Below, piece by piece: positions 15,672 to 25,247 of a stretch of DNA of 35,905 nucleotides. The DNA is from Sulfidibacterium sp964473895 (GTDB taxonomy: Bacteria > Bacteroidota > Bacteroidia > Bacteroidales > F082): assembly GCA_964473895.1 (NCBI GenBank), contig CAYYRE010000009.1, positions 1 through 35,905 of the forward strand, written 5' to 3'. Made by a program: the position numbers and the translations under genes. Within the stretch, counting starts at the first letter, position 1; every line of letters begins with the position of its first letter. The notes under the pieces were generated by a model. It was not told the DNA's origin, ran no database searches, and saw only the letters and a list, made by a program, of their open reading frames with translations.

Positions 15672-17441
15672 TTATTTTCTTCTGCGCAGGTTCAACTCTT
15701 TGGCAAAGTCCGATTCAAAAAATTCGTACTTTCCGGTTTTTCCTTCCCGGCGCAGCTCTTCATCGTAGGCCCTCAGGTCTTTACGCATCACTTTTGAGCT
15801 GATGGTCTTTGGAAATTCATCCATAAATTCGATGGATCGCGGACGTTTGTAAGGTGCCATATGGTCGCGGATATACCGGAATATCTCCAAAGCCATTTTA
15901 CGGTTGGGGGTGTACTCCGGATTCAGGACAATAAAGGCTTTGGGTACGATTCTGTCTTTTTGGTCCACCGTTGGAATAACCCCTACTTCGAGTACCGCCT
16001 GGTTTTCAATGATTTCGCTTTCCACTTCAAAGGGACTGATGCGGTAATCCAGGCTTTTGAAAACATCGTCCACACGGCCTACAAAATGCACATAACCATC
16101 TTCATCCATAAAAGCCGTATCGCCGGTGAGGTACCAGCCCCCTTTAAAAATGTCCTTGTTGCGTTGGGGGTCTTCGTAAGCTGTCAGCAATCCCATGGGT
16201 TTCACCGGATAAATAGCACAGCAAATCTGTCCATCCTGTCCCCGTGTCACTTCGTCGAGTTGCCCGTTCAATATTTTTACTTCATATCCCGGGGCCACTT
16301 TGCCGATGGAACCGGGTTTGGTTTTCATTCCGGGGAAGGTGGCTACCATGGCGGTGGTTTCCGTTTGTCCGTATCCTTCGCGCAGTTCGATGCCGGTCAG
16401 TTCTTTGGCCATTTTGCTGATTTCGGGATTGATGGGTTCACCGGCGCTGACCATTTTTTTCAGTGAGAAATTGTATTTCGAGAAATCGCGACTGCCGAAA
16501 AGTTTCCAAACACTCAACGGGGCACACAGGCTGGTAATCTTATATTTTTCCATGGCATCCAATACCTTGTCGGGATCAAACTGGTCGTATTTAAAAGTAA
16601 ACGCCGTACATCCCGCATTCCAAGGGGCAATAAAACTGCTCCATACAAATTTGGCCCATCCGGGCGAACTGATGTTGTAGTGTACATCATCGGGTTTCAA
16701 ATCAAGCCAGTACATGGTAGTGAGATGTCCCACGGGATAATGATGAGAGTGCATCACCAGCTTGGGTTTCGAAGTGGTTCCCGATGTAAAGAAAAGAAAG
16801 AGCATATCAGTGGAAAAGGTGATAAAATTCGATTCGAACGTTTCTTCATAATTTCTATACTCGTTGTAATCTACCCAGCAGGGAATGTTTTCTTTGCTTT
16901 CGCAAAAACATTCTTCTTCCGGCGATTTTACACAAACCAGCCCTTTGAGCCGATAGAGCGCCTCTCCGGCTTCATCCACACGGTCCAGATATTTGTTGTG
17001 GGCTACCACAAATTTCACATCACCACGTACAATCCGGTCGGCCACATCACCGGGAGAAAGCAGTGTGGAAGCCGGTATGATGGCACCACCTGCTTTCATG
17101 ATGCCGAGAAACAGTTCATAAATTTCTACGGAAGTATCCATCATCAACATAACACGGTCCCCTTTTTCCAAACCGAGATCGTTCAGAAAATTGGCTACCC
17201 GGTTCGACCGTTTCATCATATCATCAAACGAAACAATTTCTTCCCGGCCTTCTTCATCGGCAAAAATCAACGCCGGTTTTTGGTTTCCCTCGGCAATGAC
17301 ATCGAAATAGTCCAGCGCCCAGTTGAATTTCGTAATGCGTGGCCAGCGAAACCCTTTGACCGCCTCTTCGTAAGAAGATACGTTCAGGAGGAAATCCCTC
17401 AAATCAAAAAACTTTTTTGCATCATGCGTTATCTCTTTCAT
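15672..17441 (-). CDS. Medium-chain acyl-CoA synthetase, AMP-forming
   Basis: 589 residues of the ANL adenylating superfamily, closest in pattern to acetyl/medium-chain acyl-CoA synthetases. Core motifs are in order: A3 P-loop FFTSGTTSKPK, the SPGWAKFVWSS segment, A5 GYGQTETTA, A7 YLTGDTAFMDEDGY, A8 hinge GRVDDVFKSLDYRISPFEVES, and the A10 lysine in PKTISSKVMR. These predict formation of acyl-AMP and then acyl-CoA in the cytoplasm. The acid specificity is not readable but straight or branched short/medium fatty acids are usual for this group. A good promoter (TTG, 20 bases, TATTTTTG) lies upstream, so it is probably monocistronic. Confidence 0.9.
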   Translation of the reverse strand: MKEITHDAKKFFDLRDFLLNVSSYEEAVKGFRWPRITKFNWALDYFDVIAEGNQKPALIFADEEGREEIVSFDDMMKRSNRVANFLNDLGLEKGDRVMLMMDTSVEIYELFLGIMKAGGAIIPASTLLSPGDVADRIVRGDVKFVVAHNKYLDRVDEAGEALYRLKGLVCVKSPEEECFCESKENIPCWVDYNEYRNYEETFESNFITFSTDMLFLFFTSGTTSKPKLVMHSHHYPVGHLTTMYWLDLKPDDVHYNISSPGWAKFVWSSFIAPWNAGCTAFTFKYDQFDPDKVLDAMEKYKITSLCAPLSVWKLFGSRDFSKYNFSLKKMVSAGEPINPEISKMAKELTGIELREGYGQTETTAMVATFPGMKTKPGSIGKVAPGYEVKILNGQLDEVTRGQDGQICCAIYPVKPMGLLTAYEDPQRNKDIFKGGWYLTGDTAFMDEDGYVHFVGRVDDVFKSLDYRISPFEVESEIIENQAVLEVGVIPTVDQKDRIVPKAFIVLNPEYTPNRKMALEIFRYIRDHMAPYKRPRSIEFMDEFPKTISSKVMRKDLRAYDEELRREGKTGKYEFFESDFAKELNLRRRK

Positions 17442-17472
17442 AGGTTAAAGTTTTAATGGTGAATAAGCTTCC

Positions 17473-17503
17473 CAAAAATAAGACGGAATTTTTTTAAAAC
17501 CAA
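17473..17503 (-). promoter_or_regulatory. Promoter of the acyl-CoA synthetase gene
   Basis: On the minus strand, TTG (17501-17503), a 20-base spacer and TATTTTTG (17473-17480), 31 bases before the ATG. Both Bacteroidota elements are present at the usual spacing. Confidence 0.7.
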
Positions 17504-17766
17504 TGGTTTCCTCCCTGTTTTAAAAATTTTAACTTGTGAATATTTCACGAAAACAATATAAAATACTGACAATGAAGTATATAAAAAATATTAATTTTTT
17601 TGTTTCCCGGTTAATTTACATTCGGTACACATAATGAAGTTGAAGTTCTTTAAAGTTTACAAGGCAAAGTATGCTTTAACAAGCTGGTAAACCAGCAAAT
17701 AAATTCCAAAGTAAACCGTTAATTTTAACAAATCCGTAGGATGCTTTCCGGATGGCCTTATTTTTT
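17504..17766. other. AT-rich intergenic region between divergent genes
   Basis: The 376-bp space between the acyl-CoA synthetase and the T9SS protease holds a promoter for each. In between I see only AT-rich DNA with a small hairpin (GCTGGT/ACCAGC near 17683) and no convincing small gene or RNA. Confidence 0.5.
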
Positions 17767-17774
17767 TAATTTTG
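17767..17774 (+). promoter_or_regulatory. -7 box for the T9SS protease gene
   Basis: TAATTTTG, 43 bases before the ATG at 17818. The -33 region has only TTT at the expected distance. Confidence 0.5.
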
Positions 17775-17817
17775 CCTTTTCCGGTAGCTTACGGGCGATA
17801 ACCGGAAACCAAAGCTT

Positions 17818-19829
17818 ATGAAAAAATTTTTGATCCTATGGGGGCTTCTGATACCGTTTTCGGTCATGGCCCAGCGTCATATTCCCGGAAATCCGGCGAC
17901 CTGGAAGTATGTCCAAAAGGCGCCGGTTCCCGAGGTGCGGCTTACGCCTGTGGCTTTTCCGCTGCAACAAAAAACCAAAGCGCAGCGCTCTGGCCCGCAA
18001 CCCCTTCCGGCAGGATACGTTATGTCTGTGGACCGGGGGTTACTAAAGAAAGGCCTTTGGCAGCGATTGCCTGATGGCTCCTACACTTGGCGGCTTAAAA
18101 TTTCTGTTCCCGGTGCCACCGCACTGAATCTTTACCTGAAAAATATCCGACTCGGTAAAAACGACCGGCTGTATGTTTATTCAAACCGTCGTGAGCGGTT
18201 GCCGGGTGCTTTCAGCCCGCTGAACAACGGGAAAGAAATGGGCACGGCTTACCTGCCGGGAAATACATTAATCATCGAACTGGATGCGTTGCAACCTTAT
18301 GATACCCTTCCTTTTGAACTTTCGGGTGTGGGCAATGTGAAGGTTTATACAGATAAAAGCTTTAAAGATTTCGGGGATGCCGGTGCTTGTGAAATCCCTG
18401 TAAACTGTCCTGAATCGGACCGTTATAAAAACCAGAAAAACGGGGTGGCAAGAATCCTTCTGCGCGAAGGAAGTTCGTTATACTGGTGTTCGGGGTCGCT
18501 GATAAACGATACCCAAAACGATGAAAAGCCCTATTTTTTGACGGCCAATCATTGCGGTGATGCTGCCACGGCTGCCGATTATGCACAATGGATTTTTTAT
18601 TTCAATTACGAAGCTCCCGGGTGCAGCCGCCCCGCCACCGAACCGGCCAACCATTCGCTTTCGGGAGCCCGCTTGCTGGCTTCCAAGGATTACACCACCG
18701 GTTCCGACTTTAAACTTTTGCTCCTGAAAGATAAAGTGCCTTATGCCTATAAACCTTATTTTAACGGGTGGGACCGTTCCGGGAACATCAGCGACAGCGG
18801 GGTTGTGATACATCATCCGCAGGGTGACATTAAAATGATTTCTACTTATAAAACCCCGGTACGTCCGGTCGATTATTACGGGACGGTAACCGATCCCAAT
18901 GCCGGTTTCTGGGAAGTGAAATGGGCGGCAACACCCTCCGGGCACGGTGTCACCGAAGGCGGCTCATCCGGTGCCCCTTTGTTTGACAGTCAAGGGTATA
19001 TCATAGGAACACTGACCGGTGGGGATGCTTCCTGTTCTGCACTGAACGCTCCCGATTATTTTGGCCGTTTCAGCAAACACTGGAATGCCTATAGTGCCGA
19101 TTCGACCCAACAGCTGGCATATTGGCTCGATAAAGCCCAAACCGGCATTACCCGGATGCCCGGTTTTGACCCGTTATCCATACTTGCCGTTGCCAATTTT
19201 GCCCCGGATGTGTATAAAACACCCATTGGCGGGGTGATACGTTTTACCGATCTTTCCACCGGGCCGGTTACGGGTTACCACTGGACATTTGAAGGGGGCG
19301 ATCCGGCGACGTACGATGCCAAAAATCCTCCTCCGGTACATTATGGCAAAACCGGTACCTTTCGTGTGCAATTGCAGGTTACTTCGGCCGGAGGAACTAC
19401 CACCCGGACCGATTCGGTATCTGTNNNNNNNNNNNNNNNNNNNNNNNNNNNNNNNNNNNNNNNNNNNNNNNNNNNNNNNNNNNNNNNNNNNNNNNNNNNN
19501 NNNNNNNNNNNNNNNNNNNNNNNNAATTGCAGGTTACTTCGGCCGGAGGAACTACCACCCGGACCGATTCGGTATCTGTGCTTCCTGTGGTTTATCCCAA
19601 TCCTGTAAAAGATGGACGGATCCATATCCTGCTCGGCAGTTACGAACCTTCGGACATCCGGGTGGCTGTTTTTGACATGCTGGGGCGGCGAATCAATACT
19701 TTCAAACCGCAGTTCGGTACAGACAACGTTATCCTTCAACTGCCGCACAATCAAAACGGCTTGTACATTATCCGGTTGACCAACAAAAAGGTAACGCACA
19801 GTTATAAAATCATTAACTTTCACCCGTAA
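17818..19829 (+). CDS. Secreted trypsin-like protease with PKD and T9SS sorting domains
   Basis: The gene is split by a run of 100 N, but the 55 bases before and after the gap are identical; merging them (removing 155 bases) gives one frame of 618 residues. Signal peptide: MKKFLILWGLLIPFSVMAQ. A propeptide-like beta region (about 60-180) is followed by a lysyl-endopeptidase-like S1 domain with H245 (LTANHC), D298 (GSDF) and S384 (GGSSGAP) and several Cys. A PKD domain (about 455-535, FTDLSTGPVTGYHWTFEGGDP) follows, then a type A T9SS tail starting VVYPNPVKDGRIHI and ending THSYKIINFHP. It should be exported through the outer membrane by the type IX system and digest proteins outside the cell. 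The stop overlaps the HAD gene start (TAATG). Confidence 0.9.
19425..19524. other. Artificial 100-N scaffold gap
   Basis: Exactly 100 N. The 55 bases at 19370-19424 and 19525-19579 are identical, as expected when two contigs overlap by one k-mer and the scaffolder adds a fixed gap. Merging the overlap keeps the protease reading frame. Confidence 0.92.
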
Positions 19830-20533
19830 TGGCCATACAAAAGCATTATAAACACCTGTTTTTCGATTTGGATCGCACCCTCTGGGATTTTGAAAAAAGT
19901 GCCCTCGAAGCATTCAAGGAAATTTTTGATCATCATGATCTGGAGGGAAAAGGATTGGGTGATTACCGTGATTTTCATGAAAAGTATGCGGAACATAACC
20001 GCCGTTTGTGGGACCTTTACCGCGAAGGAAAGCTCGAAAAAGAGACGTTGCGATGGAAACGCTTTTATCTGACCTTGCTGGAGTATGGTCTGGACGATAA
20101 AGCCCTTGCGGAAAAAATAGGCGAAGATTATCTTGCCATCAGTCCCCGCAAGGTAAATCTGTTTCCTCATGCCCTGGAGACCCTTGACTGTCTTGCCTCC
20201 AAGTATCATCTGCACCTGATTACCAACGGTTTTCAGGAAGTGCAGGAGATCAAGGTCAAGGTTTCGGGGATGGACCGTTATTTCGAAACACTCATTACTT
20301 CCGAAAAAGCCGGCGTAAAAAAACCGGATGCCCGTATTTTTTACTACGCATTTGAAAAAACCGGTGCCCGTGCGCAGGAAAGCCTTATGATTGGTGACGA
20401 TTATCCGGTGGATATCGAAGGGGCCCGCCAGGTGGGAATGGATCAGGTTTTTTTCGACCCGCAAAACAGTTTGGGAACCGATGGTTGTACATACAAGATT
20501 AAAGATCTCAGGGAATTGTGTGATTTTTTGTAA
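19829..20533 (+). CDS. HAD hydrolase, YjjG-type pyrimidine 5'-nucleotidase
   Basis: 234 residues of the haloacid dehalogenase superfamily with a helical cap. Motif I is FFDLDRTLWDF (nucleophile Asp in DLD), motif II is LITNG, the motif III lysine lies in SEKAGVKKPDARIF, and motif IV is MIGDDYPVDIEGARQVGM. The pattern and length match the YjjG family, which removes phosphate from noncanonical pyrimidine nucleotides (house-cleaning), although other small phosphates are possible substrates. Cytoplasmic. Its ATG overlaps the stop of the secreted protease by one base (TAATG), so translation is likely coupled even though the functions seem unrelated. Confidence 0.87.
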   Translation: MAIQKHYKHLFFDLDRTLWDFEKSALEAFKEIFDHHDLEGKGLGDYRDFHEKYAEHNRRLWDLYREGKLEKETLRWKRFYLTLLEYGLDDKALAEKIGEDYLAISPRKVNLFPHALETLDCLASKYHLHLITNGFQEVQEIKVKVSGMDRYFETLITSEKAGVKKPDARIFYYAFEKTGARAQESLMIGDDYPVDIEGARQVGMDQVFFDPQNSLGTDGCTYKIKDLRELCDFL

Positions 20534-20540
20534 AAAATCC

Positions 20541-20571
20541 TTGTAAAAATTTCATCAATGTTTTATCTTCG
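20541..20571 (+). promoter_or_regulatory. Possible promoter of the DUF5723 gene
   Basis: TTG (20541-20543), 20 bases, then TATCTTCG (20564-20571), one base off TAnnTTTG. It would leave a leader of about 115 bases before the ATG at 20692. I see no defined structure in that leader. Confidence 0.4.
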
Positions 20572-20691
20572 CATAAGATTTGCAGGAAGGTGAAAAACAT
20601 GGCCGTACGGAAATTGTCGATCTGTTTTTTTCGTAAAATTGCAATCAACAGGAATGTTCTTCATGTGTGTAAAACTTAATCCGGATGCCTC

Positions 20692-22095
20692 ATGAAAAAG
20701 TTATACTTTTTTTCGAAAATTACGTCTTTGCTATTTGTTTTGTTTCTTTTTGCCGGAGAAACAGGTACTGCGCAAAACGGTTATTCCCTTTGGGGATTCC
20801 GTGATGTGCAGCAGAGCAGTTTTTTAAATCCTGCTTTTGCTTCGGGTGCCAAAACGGTGATAGGTATTCCCATGATTTCCAACTTTTCGACGGGCTTGGT
20901 GACGACCGCCGGCGGACTCAGTGATTTCTTTTCCACCCAAGCCGGCTCCGATTCGCTTTATCTTGATTTGAGTAAGGTGATTAACAATGGGCTGGCGCAG
21001 GATAAAATAACCGAATTTTTGGATAACGATGTTCTTTTTGCCGGATTTAAAGCGGGCAATACATTTATTACCCTCGGCGTCCGGCAGCATGTTTTTGTCC
21101 AAACCATTCTCGACCGGGATTTGCTCCGGCTTTTGTGGAACGGCAATGCCGATTTCGAAAACGAAACGTTGAATATGAGCCAAACGGCGGCTTATGAATA
21201 TCATGTTATGGATTATCACTTGGGTATTTCTATCCCTGTGGGTAAAAATATCAGAGTGGGGGCCCGTTTTCATATGTTGCAGGGGCTGTCGAACATCAAT
21301 ACCGAAAACAACGGGATTACCATGAAAACGTCTCGCGACAATAATGGCAATCTGGAACTCCAAGCGTATACCAATTTTCGTGTAAATACTTCCGGTTTGC
21401 CCGATACCAACGATTTCAACCCGGGTGATTATCTCGGTAATTTCGATAACCTTGGGTTTGCATTGGATGTGGGGATTGATGCCCGCGTGACCAAAAATAT
21501 CTGGATCACTGCCAGTTTTTTGAACTGGGGAAAGATACATTACCGCAGCAATACCAAGTCGTATTACCCTTCGGTCGACAGTGTAAACTTTGACGGTGCT
21601 TCCATTGACATCAACAATAACGATCCTTTGGGTGGCCTGGGCGATACGTTGCAGAACCTGTTTGATATTAAAAATGAAGCCCGTAATTACGATATCAAAT
21701 TACCTACACGGTTTATTGTAGGGGTGGATTATTTCACCAAGGATCTGCGTAATGATTTTTCTGTCCTGTTTTCAGGGCGTTCTTTTGCGGATTATTTCGA
21801 GCCCGCTGTTTCCGTGGGATATACCCGTTTTGTTTCATCCCATTTCTCCATCAAGGCCAATTATACCTGGATCAAAGATGCGCCTATGAATGTCGGTTTG
21901 GCCATGGCGGTTAATTTTTCCCCGTTCCAGTTTTATGTTTATTCGGATAATGTTCCCGGGTTGTTCCAGTGGGACCGGCAGAAATATGTGCAGGCAGGGT
22001 TTGGGCTCAACATTCGGATAGCTCCGCGTAACACCCGGAAAAATCCCAACAACCCGGAAGCCATTCATAACTTGCGGCCGGACCTTATACAATAA
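20692..22095 (+). CDS. DUF5723 family outer-membrane protein
   Basis: 467 residues with a signal peptide (ITSLLFVLFLFAGETGTAQ). The start of the mature protein (FRDVQQSSFLNPAFASG, then IGIPMISNFSTGL) and the repeated amphipathic strands match the Bacteroidota DUF5723 family, predicted outer-membrane beta-barrels related in plan to the FadL/PorP-like group. Internal segments such as MDYHLGISIPVGKNIRVGARF and LGFALDVGIDARVTKNIWITAS are typical barrel strand pairs. The function of the family is not known. The stop codon abuts the stop of the convergent deoxynucleoside kinase gene with no space between. Confidence 0.8.
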   Translation: MKKLYFFSKITSLLFVLFLFAGETGTAQNGYSLWGFRDVQQSSFLNPAFASGAKTVIGIPMISNFSTGLVTTAGGLSDFFSTQAGSDSLYLDLSKVINNGLAQDKITEFLDNDVLFAGFKAGNTFITLGVRQHVFVQTILDRDLLRLLWNGNADFENETLNMSQTAAYEYHVMDYHLGISIPVGKNIRVGARFHMLQGLSNINTENNGITMKTSRDNNGNLELQAYTNFRVNTSGLPDTNDFNPGDYLGNFDNLGFALDVGIDARVTKNIWITASFLNWGKIHYRSNTKSYYPSVDSVNFDGASIDINNNDPLGGLGDTLQNLFDIKNEARNYDIKLPTRFIVGVDYFTKDLRNDFSVLFSGRSFADYFEPAVSVGYTRFVSSHFSIKANYTWIKDAPMNVGLAMAVNFSPFQFYVYSDNVPGLFQWDRQKYVQAGFGLNIRIAPRNTRKNPNNPEAIHNLRPDLIQ

Positions 22096-22728
22096 TCAAA
22101 AAGTGATCCGGTGAACACCCAACGGGTACTCGGCATCCATTACACGTAAAATCTTCTGGTAATCTTCCGGACGGTGAACAAAATCCAGTTGATTGGTATC
22201 CAGTATAAGGATGCGTAAATCGTTTTGTTGTTTGATAAATTCGAGGTACCCCGCCTGAATCTTGTTCAGATAGTCATCCTGAATGTTTTGTTCGTAGGGT
22301 CGGCCCCTTTTTTTGATGTTCGATTGCAAACGGTCGGTTTCCACATAAAGATAGACCAAAAGTTCAGGCTTGGGAAGTTGTTGATAAATAATGTTGAAAA
22401 AAGTAGCATAGAGTTTAAACTCGTCTTCGGGCAAGTTTTTCCGGGCAAAGATGAGTGATTTTACAATGAAATAATCGCTAATGGTAAATGTTTTAAAAAG
22501 CTCGGGCGAAAGCAACTCGTCTTTGAGTTGTTGGTAACGTGCCGCCATAAAAGACATTTCCAGCGGAAAGGCATATTTTTCCGGTTCTTTGTAAAATTTA
22601 GGCAAAAAAGAGTTTTCTTCAAACTGCTCAAGGATAAGATGTGCATTGAAATCCTCGGCAATTTTAGTGGCCAACGAGGTTTTTCCGGCGCCGATGTTCC
22701 CTTCTATGGCGATAAAATTATACTGCAT
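22096..22728 (-). CDS. Deoxynucleoside kinase
   Basis: 210 residues of the dNK/dGK family, which phosphorylates deoxynucleosides for salvage. The Walker A loop is GNIGAGKTSLA (10-20); a mid-protein segment FTISDYFIVKSLIFA corresponds to the DRS-type active-site motif, here SDYF; the lid is ETDRLQSNIKKRGRPYEQNI. Length is normal for bacterial members. The base specificity cannot be deduced. The start overlaps the end of folK by 11 bases, so the two form an operon; this folK-dNK pairing is common in Bacteroidota. Confidence 0.9.
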   Translation of the reverse strand: MQYNFIAIEGNIGAGKTSLATKIAEDFNAHLILEQFEENSFLPKFYKEPEKYAFPLEMSFMAARYQQLKDELLSPELFKTFTISDYFIVKSLIFARKNLPEDEFKLYATFFNIIYQQLPKPELLVYLYVETDRLQSNIKKRGRPYEQNIQDDYLNKIQAGYLEFIKQQNDLRILILDTNQLDFVHRPEDYQKILRVMDAEYPLGVHRITF

Positions 22729-23239
22729 GCGACGGCGTTTCTTTAAATTTCCAAACTTTTCCTTTGTCTTTACACTCGGCCAACAGTTGTCTGCTGTTTC
22801 TTTTCAGCAGCGGATGAATCCATTCGGGGGCTATTTCGGCAAGCGGCAACAGGGTAAAGCGTCTGTCGTGCAACCGGGGGTGAGGTATGATAAGCCCGGG
22901 TAAACGGATGATGCTGAAATTGAAGTAAAGAATATCAATGTCCAATGTCCGGGAAGCGTAACGGCCGTTTGTCGATTTTTCTGTGCGGCCCAGGCTTTTC
23001 TCTATTTTTTGCGTTTTGTTTAAAATCTCCTGCGGTTCCAAAGAAGTTTCCACACGAAGGACGCGGTTTAAAAAGTGCACAGGCGCTTCAAAACCCCAAG
23101 GCTCCGAGGCGTATAAGGAGGAACGTTGTGTAATTTCTCCGACAGAAGCACCGATCATTTGTTCTGCTTGTTCCAGAAACTTCCTGCGTGGGTGCAAATT
23201 GCTGCCGAGTAAAAGAAAAACCGGTTGCTTTTTTGACAT
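22718..23239 (-). CDS. folK: Hydroxymethyldihydropterin pyrophosphokinase (HPPK)
   Basis: 173 residues. HPPK transfers pyrophosphate from ATP to 6-hydroxymethyl-7,8-dihydropterin in folate synthesis. Family features: LLLGSNLHPRR at the start, SSLYASEPWGF, NRVLRVETSLEPQEIL, then NGRYASRTLDIDILYF with the two Mg-binding aspartates, and IPHPRLHDRRFTLLPLAEIAP. All are intact. The ATG lies only 4 bases after a strong -7 box, so the mRNA may be leaderless. The gene is cotranscribed with the overlapping deoxynucleoside kinase gene. Confidence 0.95.
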   Translation of the reverse strand: MSKKQPVFLLLGSNLHPRRKFLEQAEQMIGASVGEITQRSSLYASEPWGFEAPVHFLNRVLRVETSLEPQEILNKTQKIEKSLGRTEKSTNGRYASRTLDIDILYFNFSIIRLPGLIIPHPRLHDRRFTLLPLAEIAPEWIHPLLKRNSRQLLAECKDKGKVWKFKETPSHAV

Positions 23240-23243
23240 GCTG

Positions 23244-23251
23244 CAAAAGTA
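23244..23251 (-). promoter_or_regulatory. -7 box for folK, possibly leaderless
   Basis: TACTTTTG on the minus strand ends 4 bases before the folK ATG. Transcription would start at or next to the start codon. No good -33 TTG at 20 bases. Confidence 0.5.
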
Positions 23252-23329
23252 GGGAAATTACCCCGTTCGTCAGGGACACAAAAACATCCTTTGGCCGATA
23301 AATTTTCACAAGTTTTCAACGGATAACAG

Positions 23330-23360
23330 AAAAGCCGCTTCCTAAAAGAAAGCGGCTTTT
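23330..23360 (-). terminator. Terminator of the P5C dehydrogenase gene
   Basis: An 11-bp perfect stem (AAAAGCCGCTT at 23330-23340 with AAGCGGCTTTT at 23350-23360) with a 9-base loop, 18 bases past the stop on the minus strand. T-rich arms allow it to work in either direction. Confidence 0.8.
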
Positions 23361-23377
23361 CTTTTCCTCATCAGGCA

Positions 23378-25009
23378 TTACTCGGCATCCATAAAAGGAT
23401 AACGGTAATCTGTCGGGGGAACAAAGGTTTCTTTTATCGTCCTCGGACTTACCCAGCGAATCAGGTTCAGGCTTGAGCCGGCTTTGTCGTTTGTACCGGA
23501 GGCACGTGAACCGCCAAATGGCTGTTGGCCAACCACGGCACCCGTAGGCTTGTCGTTGATGTAAAAATTGCCGGCAGCATTCACCAGTTTTTTCACGGCA
23601 AGGTCCACGGCAAAACGGTCATTGGCAAACACGGCTCCTGTCAGTCCGTAAGGAGAGGTGTTATCCAACAATTCCAGCGTTTCTTCGTACTGGTCGGCCG
23701 GATAAACATAAACCGTCAGTACCGGTCCGAACAGCTCTTCTTCCATGGTGACGTAATGCGGGTCCAGGGCACGGATGACCGTAGGTTCTATGAAATAGCC
23801 TTTTGATTTGTCGTAACCCCCACCGACAATGACCTCGGCATCGGCATCTTTTTTGGCATTGTCGATAAACAGGGAAAGTTTGTCGAAACTGGCTTCATCA
23901 ATAACAGCCGTCATAAAATTGGTAAAATCTTCGGGGCTTCCCATTTTAATGGATTTGACCTGTGTTACCAGTTTTTCTTTCAATTCATCCCACAGGGTAT
24001 CGGGGATGTAGGCACGGGAAGCTGCCGAGCATTTTTGTCCCTGAAATTCAAAAGCTCCTCTTACCAAAGCGGTTACCACGGCATCCACGGTAGCCGATTT
24101 GTGCACCATAACAAAATCTTTTCCGCCGGTTTCGCCCACAATGCGTGGATAGGTTTTGTATTTTGAAATATTGGCACCGATGGTTTTCCAGATGTGTTGG
24201 AAAACGCCTGTGGAACCGGTAAAATGGAATCCGGCAAAGTCAGGATGCTCCATGACTGTTTTTCCGGCTACAGGTCCCGAAACAAACACCAGGTTAATGA
24301 CACCGTCGGGCACACCCGCTTCACGGAAAATGTCCATAATGACTTTGGCGGAATATACTTGCGTATTGGAACATTTCCAGACCACCACATTGCCCATCAG
24401 GGCAGGGGCTCCCGGAAGGTTTCCTGCAATGGAGGTAAAGTTAAAAGGTGTCAGTGCATACACAAACCCCTCCAGCGGACGGTATTCGAGTCGGTCCCAT
24501 ATACCTTTGGAAGAACCGGGTTGCTGGCTGTATATTTCGGTCATATACTGCACGTTGAAACGGAAAAAGTCGGCCAGTTCGCAAGCCGCATCGATTTCGG
24601 CCTGAAAAACGGTTTTCGATTGGGCCAGCATGGTTGCTGCATTAATCTTGGCCCTGTAGGGTCCGCTAATCAAATCGGCCACTCGCAAAAAGATGGCGGC
24701 CCGGTGCTCCCAAGGCATGTTATGCCATGTTTTACGGGCTTCCAATGCCGCTTCGATGGCCATCTTTACGTGTGAAGCATCGCCTTTATGGTAATATCCC
24801 AAAGTGTGCTTCAATTCGTGGGGCGGATGAATGGCGACTTTGTCTCCGGTAGTGATTTCTTTTCCACCGATAAACATGGGGATTTCGATGATTTCCGATT
24901 TCATTTTTTTGAGCATGGCCTTGAGTTCGGTTCGTTCGGGCGAACCGGGTTTGTAACTCAGCACAGGCTCGTTATAAGCTCTCGGAACACTTTCAAGATT
25001 GCTGTACAT
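23378..25009 (-). CDS. pruA: L-glutamate gamma-semialdehyde (P5C) dehydrogenase
   Basis: 543 residues from the ATG at 25009; the longer frame upstream has no family similarity and crosses the promoter. It oxidises pyrroline-5-carboxylate/glutamate semialdehyde to glutamate with NAD, the second step of proline breakdown. Aldehyde dehydrogenase motifs are in order: ALTPFNFTSIAGNLPGAPALMGN, the GSTGVF cofactor loop, catalytic glutamate region VGETGGKD, catalytic cysteine in GQKCSAASRAYIP, and the EELFGPVLTVYVYP anchor. The FNFT and KCSAASR signatures fit the P5C dehydrogenase branch. No proline dehydrogenase gene is in the window. A terminator follows. Confidence 0.93.
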   Translation of the reverse strand: MYSNLESVPRAYNEPVLSYKPGSPERTELKAMLKKMKSEIIEIPMFIGGKEITTGDKVAIHPPHELKHTLGYYHKGDASHVKMAIEAALEARKTWHNMPWEHRAAIFLRVADLISGPYRAKINAATMLAQSKTVFQAEIDAACELADFFRFNVQYMTEIYSQQPGSSKGIWDRLEYRPLEGFVYALTPFNFTSIAGNLPGAPALMGNVVVWKCSNTQVYSAKVIMDIFREAGVPDGVINLVFVSGPVAGKTVMEHPDFAGFHFTGSTGVFQHIWKTIGANISKYKTYPRIVGETGGKDFVMVHKSATVDAVVTALVRGAFEFQGQKCSAASRAYIPDTLWDELKEKLVTQVKSIKMGSPEDFTNFMTAVIDEASFDKLSLFIDNAKKDADAEVIVGGGYDKSKGYFIEPTVIRALDPHYVTMEEELFGPVLTVYVYPADQYEETLELLDNTSPYGLTGAVFANDRFAVDLAVKKLVNAAGNFYINDKPTGAVVGQQPFGGSRASGTNDKAGSSLNLIRWVSPRTIKETFVPPTDYRYPFMDAE

Positions 25010-25052
25010 TGTCTTAATTTTTAAAAAGTTAAGTGACTCATTTTGTCGTATG

Positions 25053-25060
25053 CAAAAATA
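25053..25060 (-). promoter_or_regulatory. -7 box for pruA
   Basis: TATTTTTG on the minus strand, 43 bases before the ATG at 25009. A TGG rather than TTG lies at the -33 distance. Confidence 0.5.
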
Positions 25061-25217
25061 GGAATAAAAATGGCTTGGCACCATTGAAATGGAGGTAAAG
25101 TTTGCCGCATTTCCAACTATTTTGCAGGTAACCGGTTGCCATGGAACACCCTTGGCCTTTAACAATAATTAGCTTTTTTTAAGAGAGGCATGAGGACAAT
25201 TTTGAAGCATTGGGATA

Positions 25218-25225
25218 TACCTTTG
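25218..25225 (+). promoter_or_regulatory. -7 box for the His/Lys-rich peptide gene
   Basis: TACCTTTG, 22 bases before the ATG at 25248. A TTTG lies only 13 bases further upstream, shorter than the usual spacing. Confidence 0.5.
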
Positions 25226-25247
25226 CCCGTTCAAAAAATGTAATGTT

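Noticed and set aside
16680..17456. Long plus-strand open frame (258 codons) inside the acyl-CoA synthetase
   Set aside because: It is antisense to a gene with all family motifs and has no recognisable domain.
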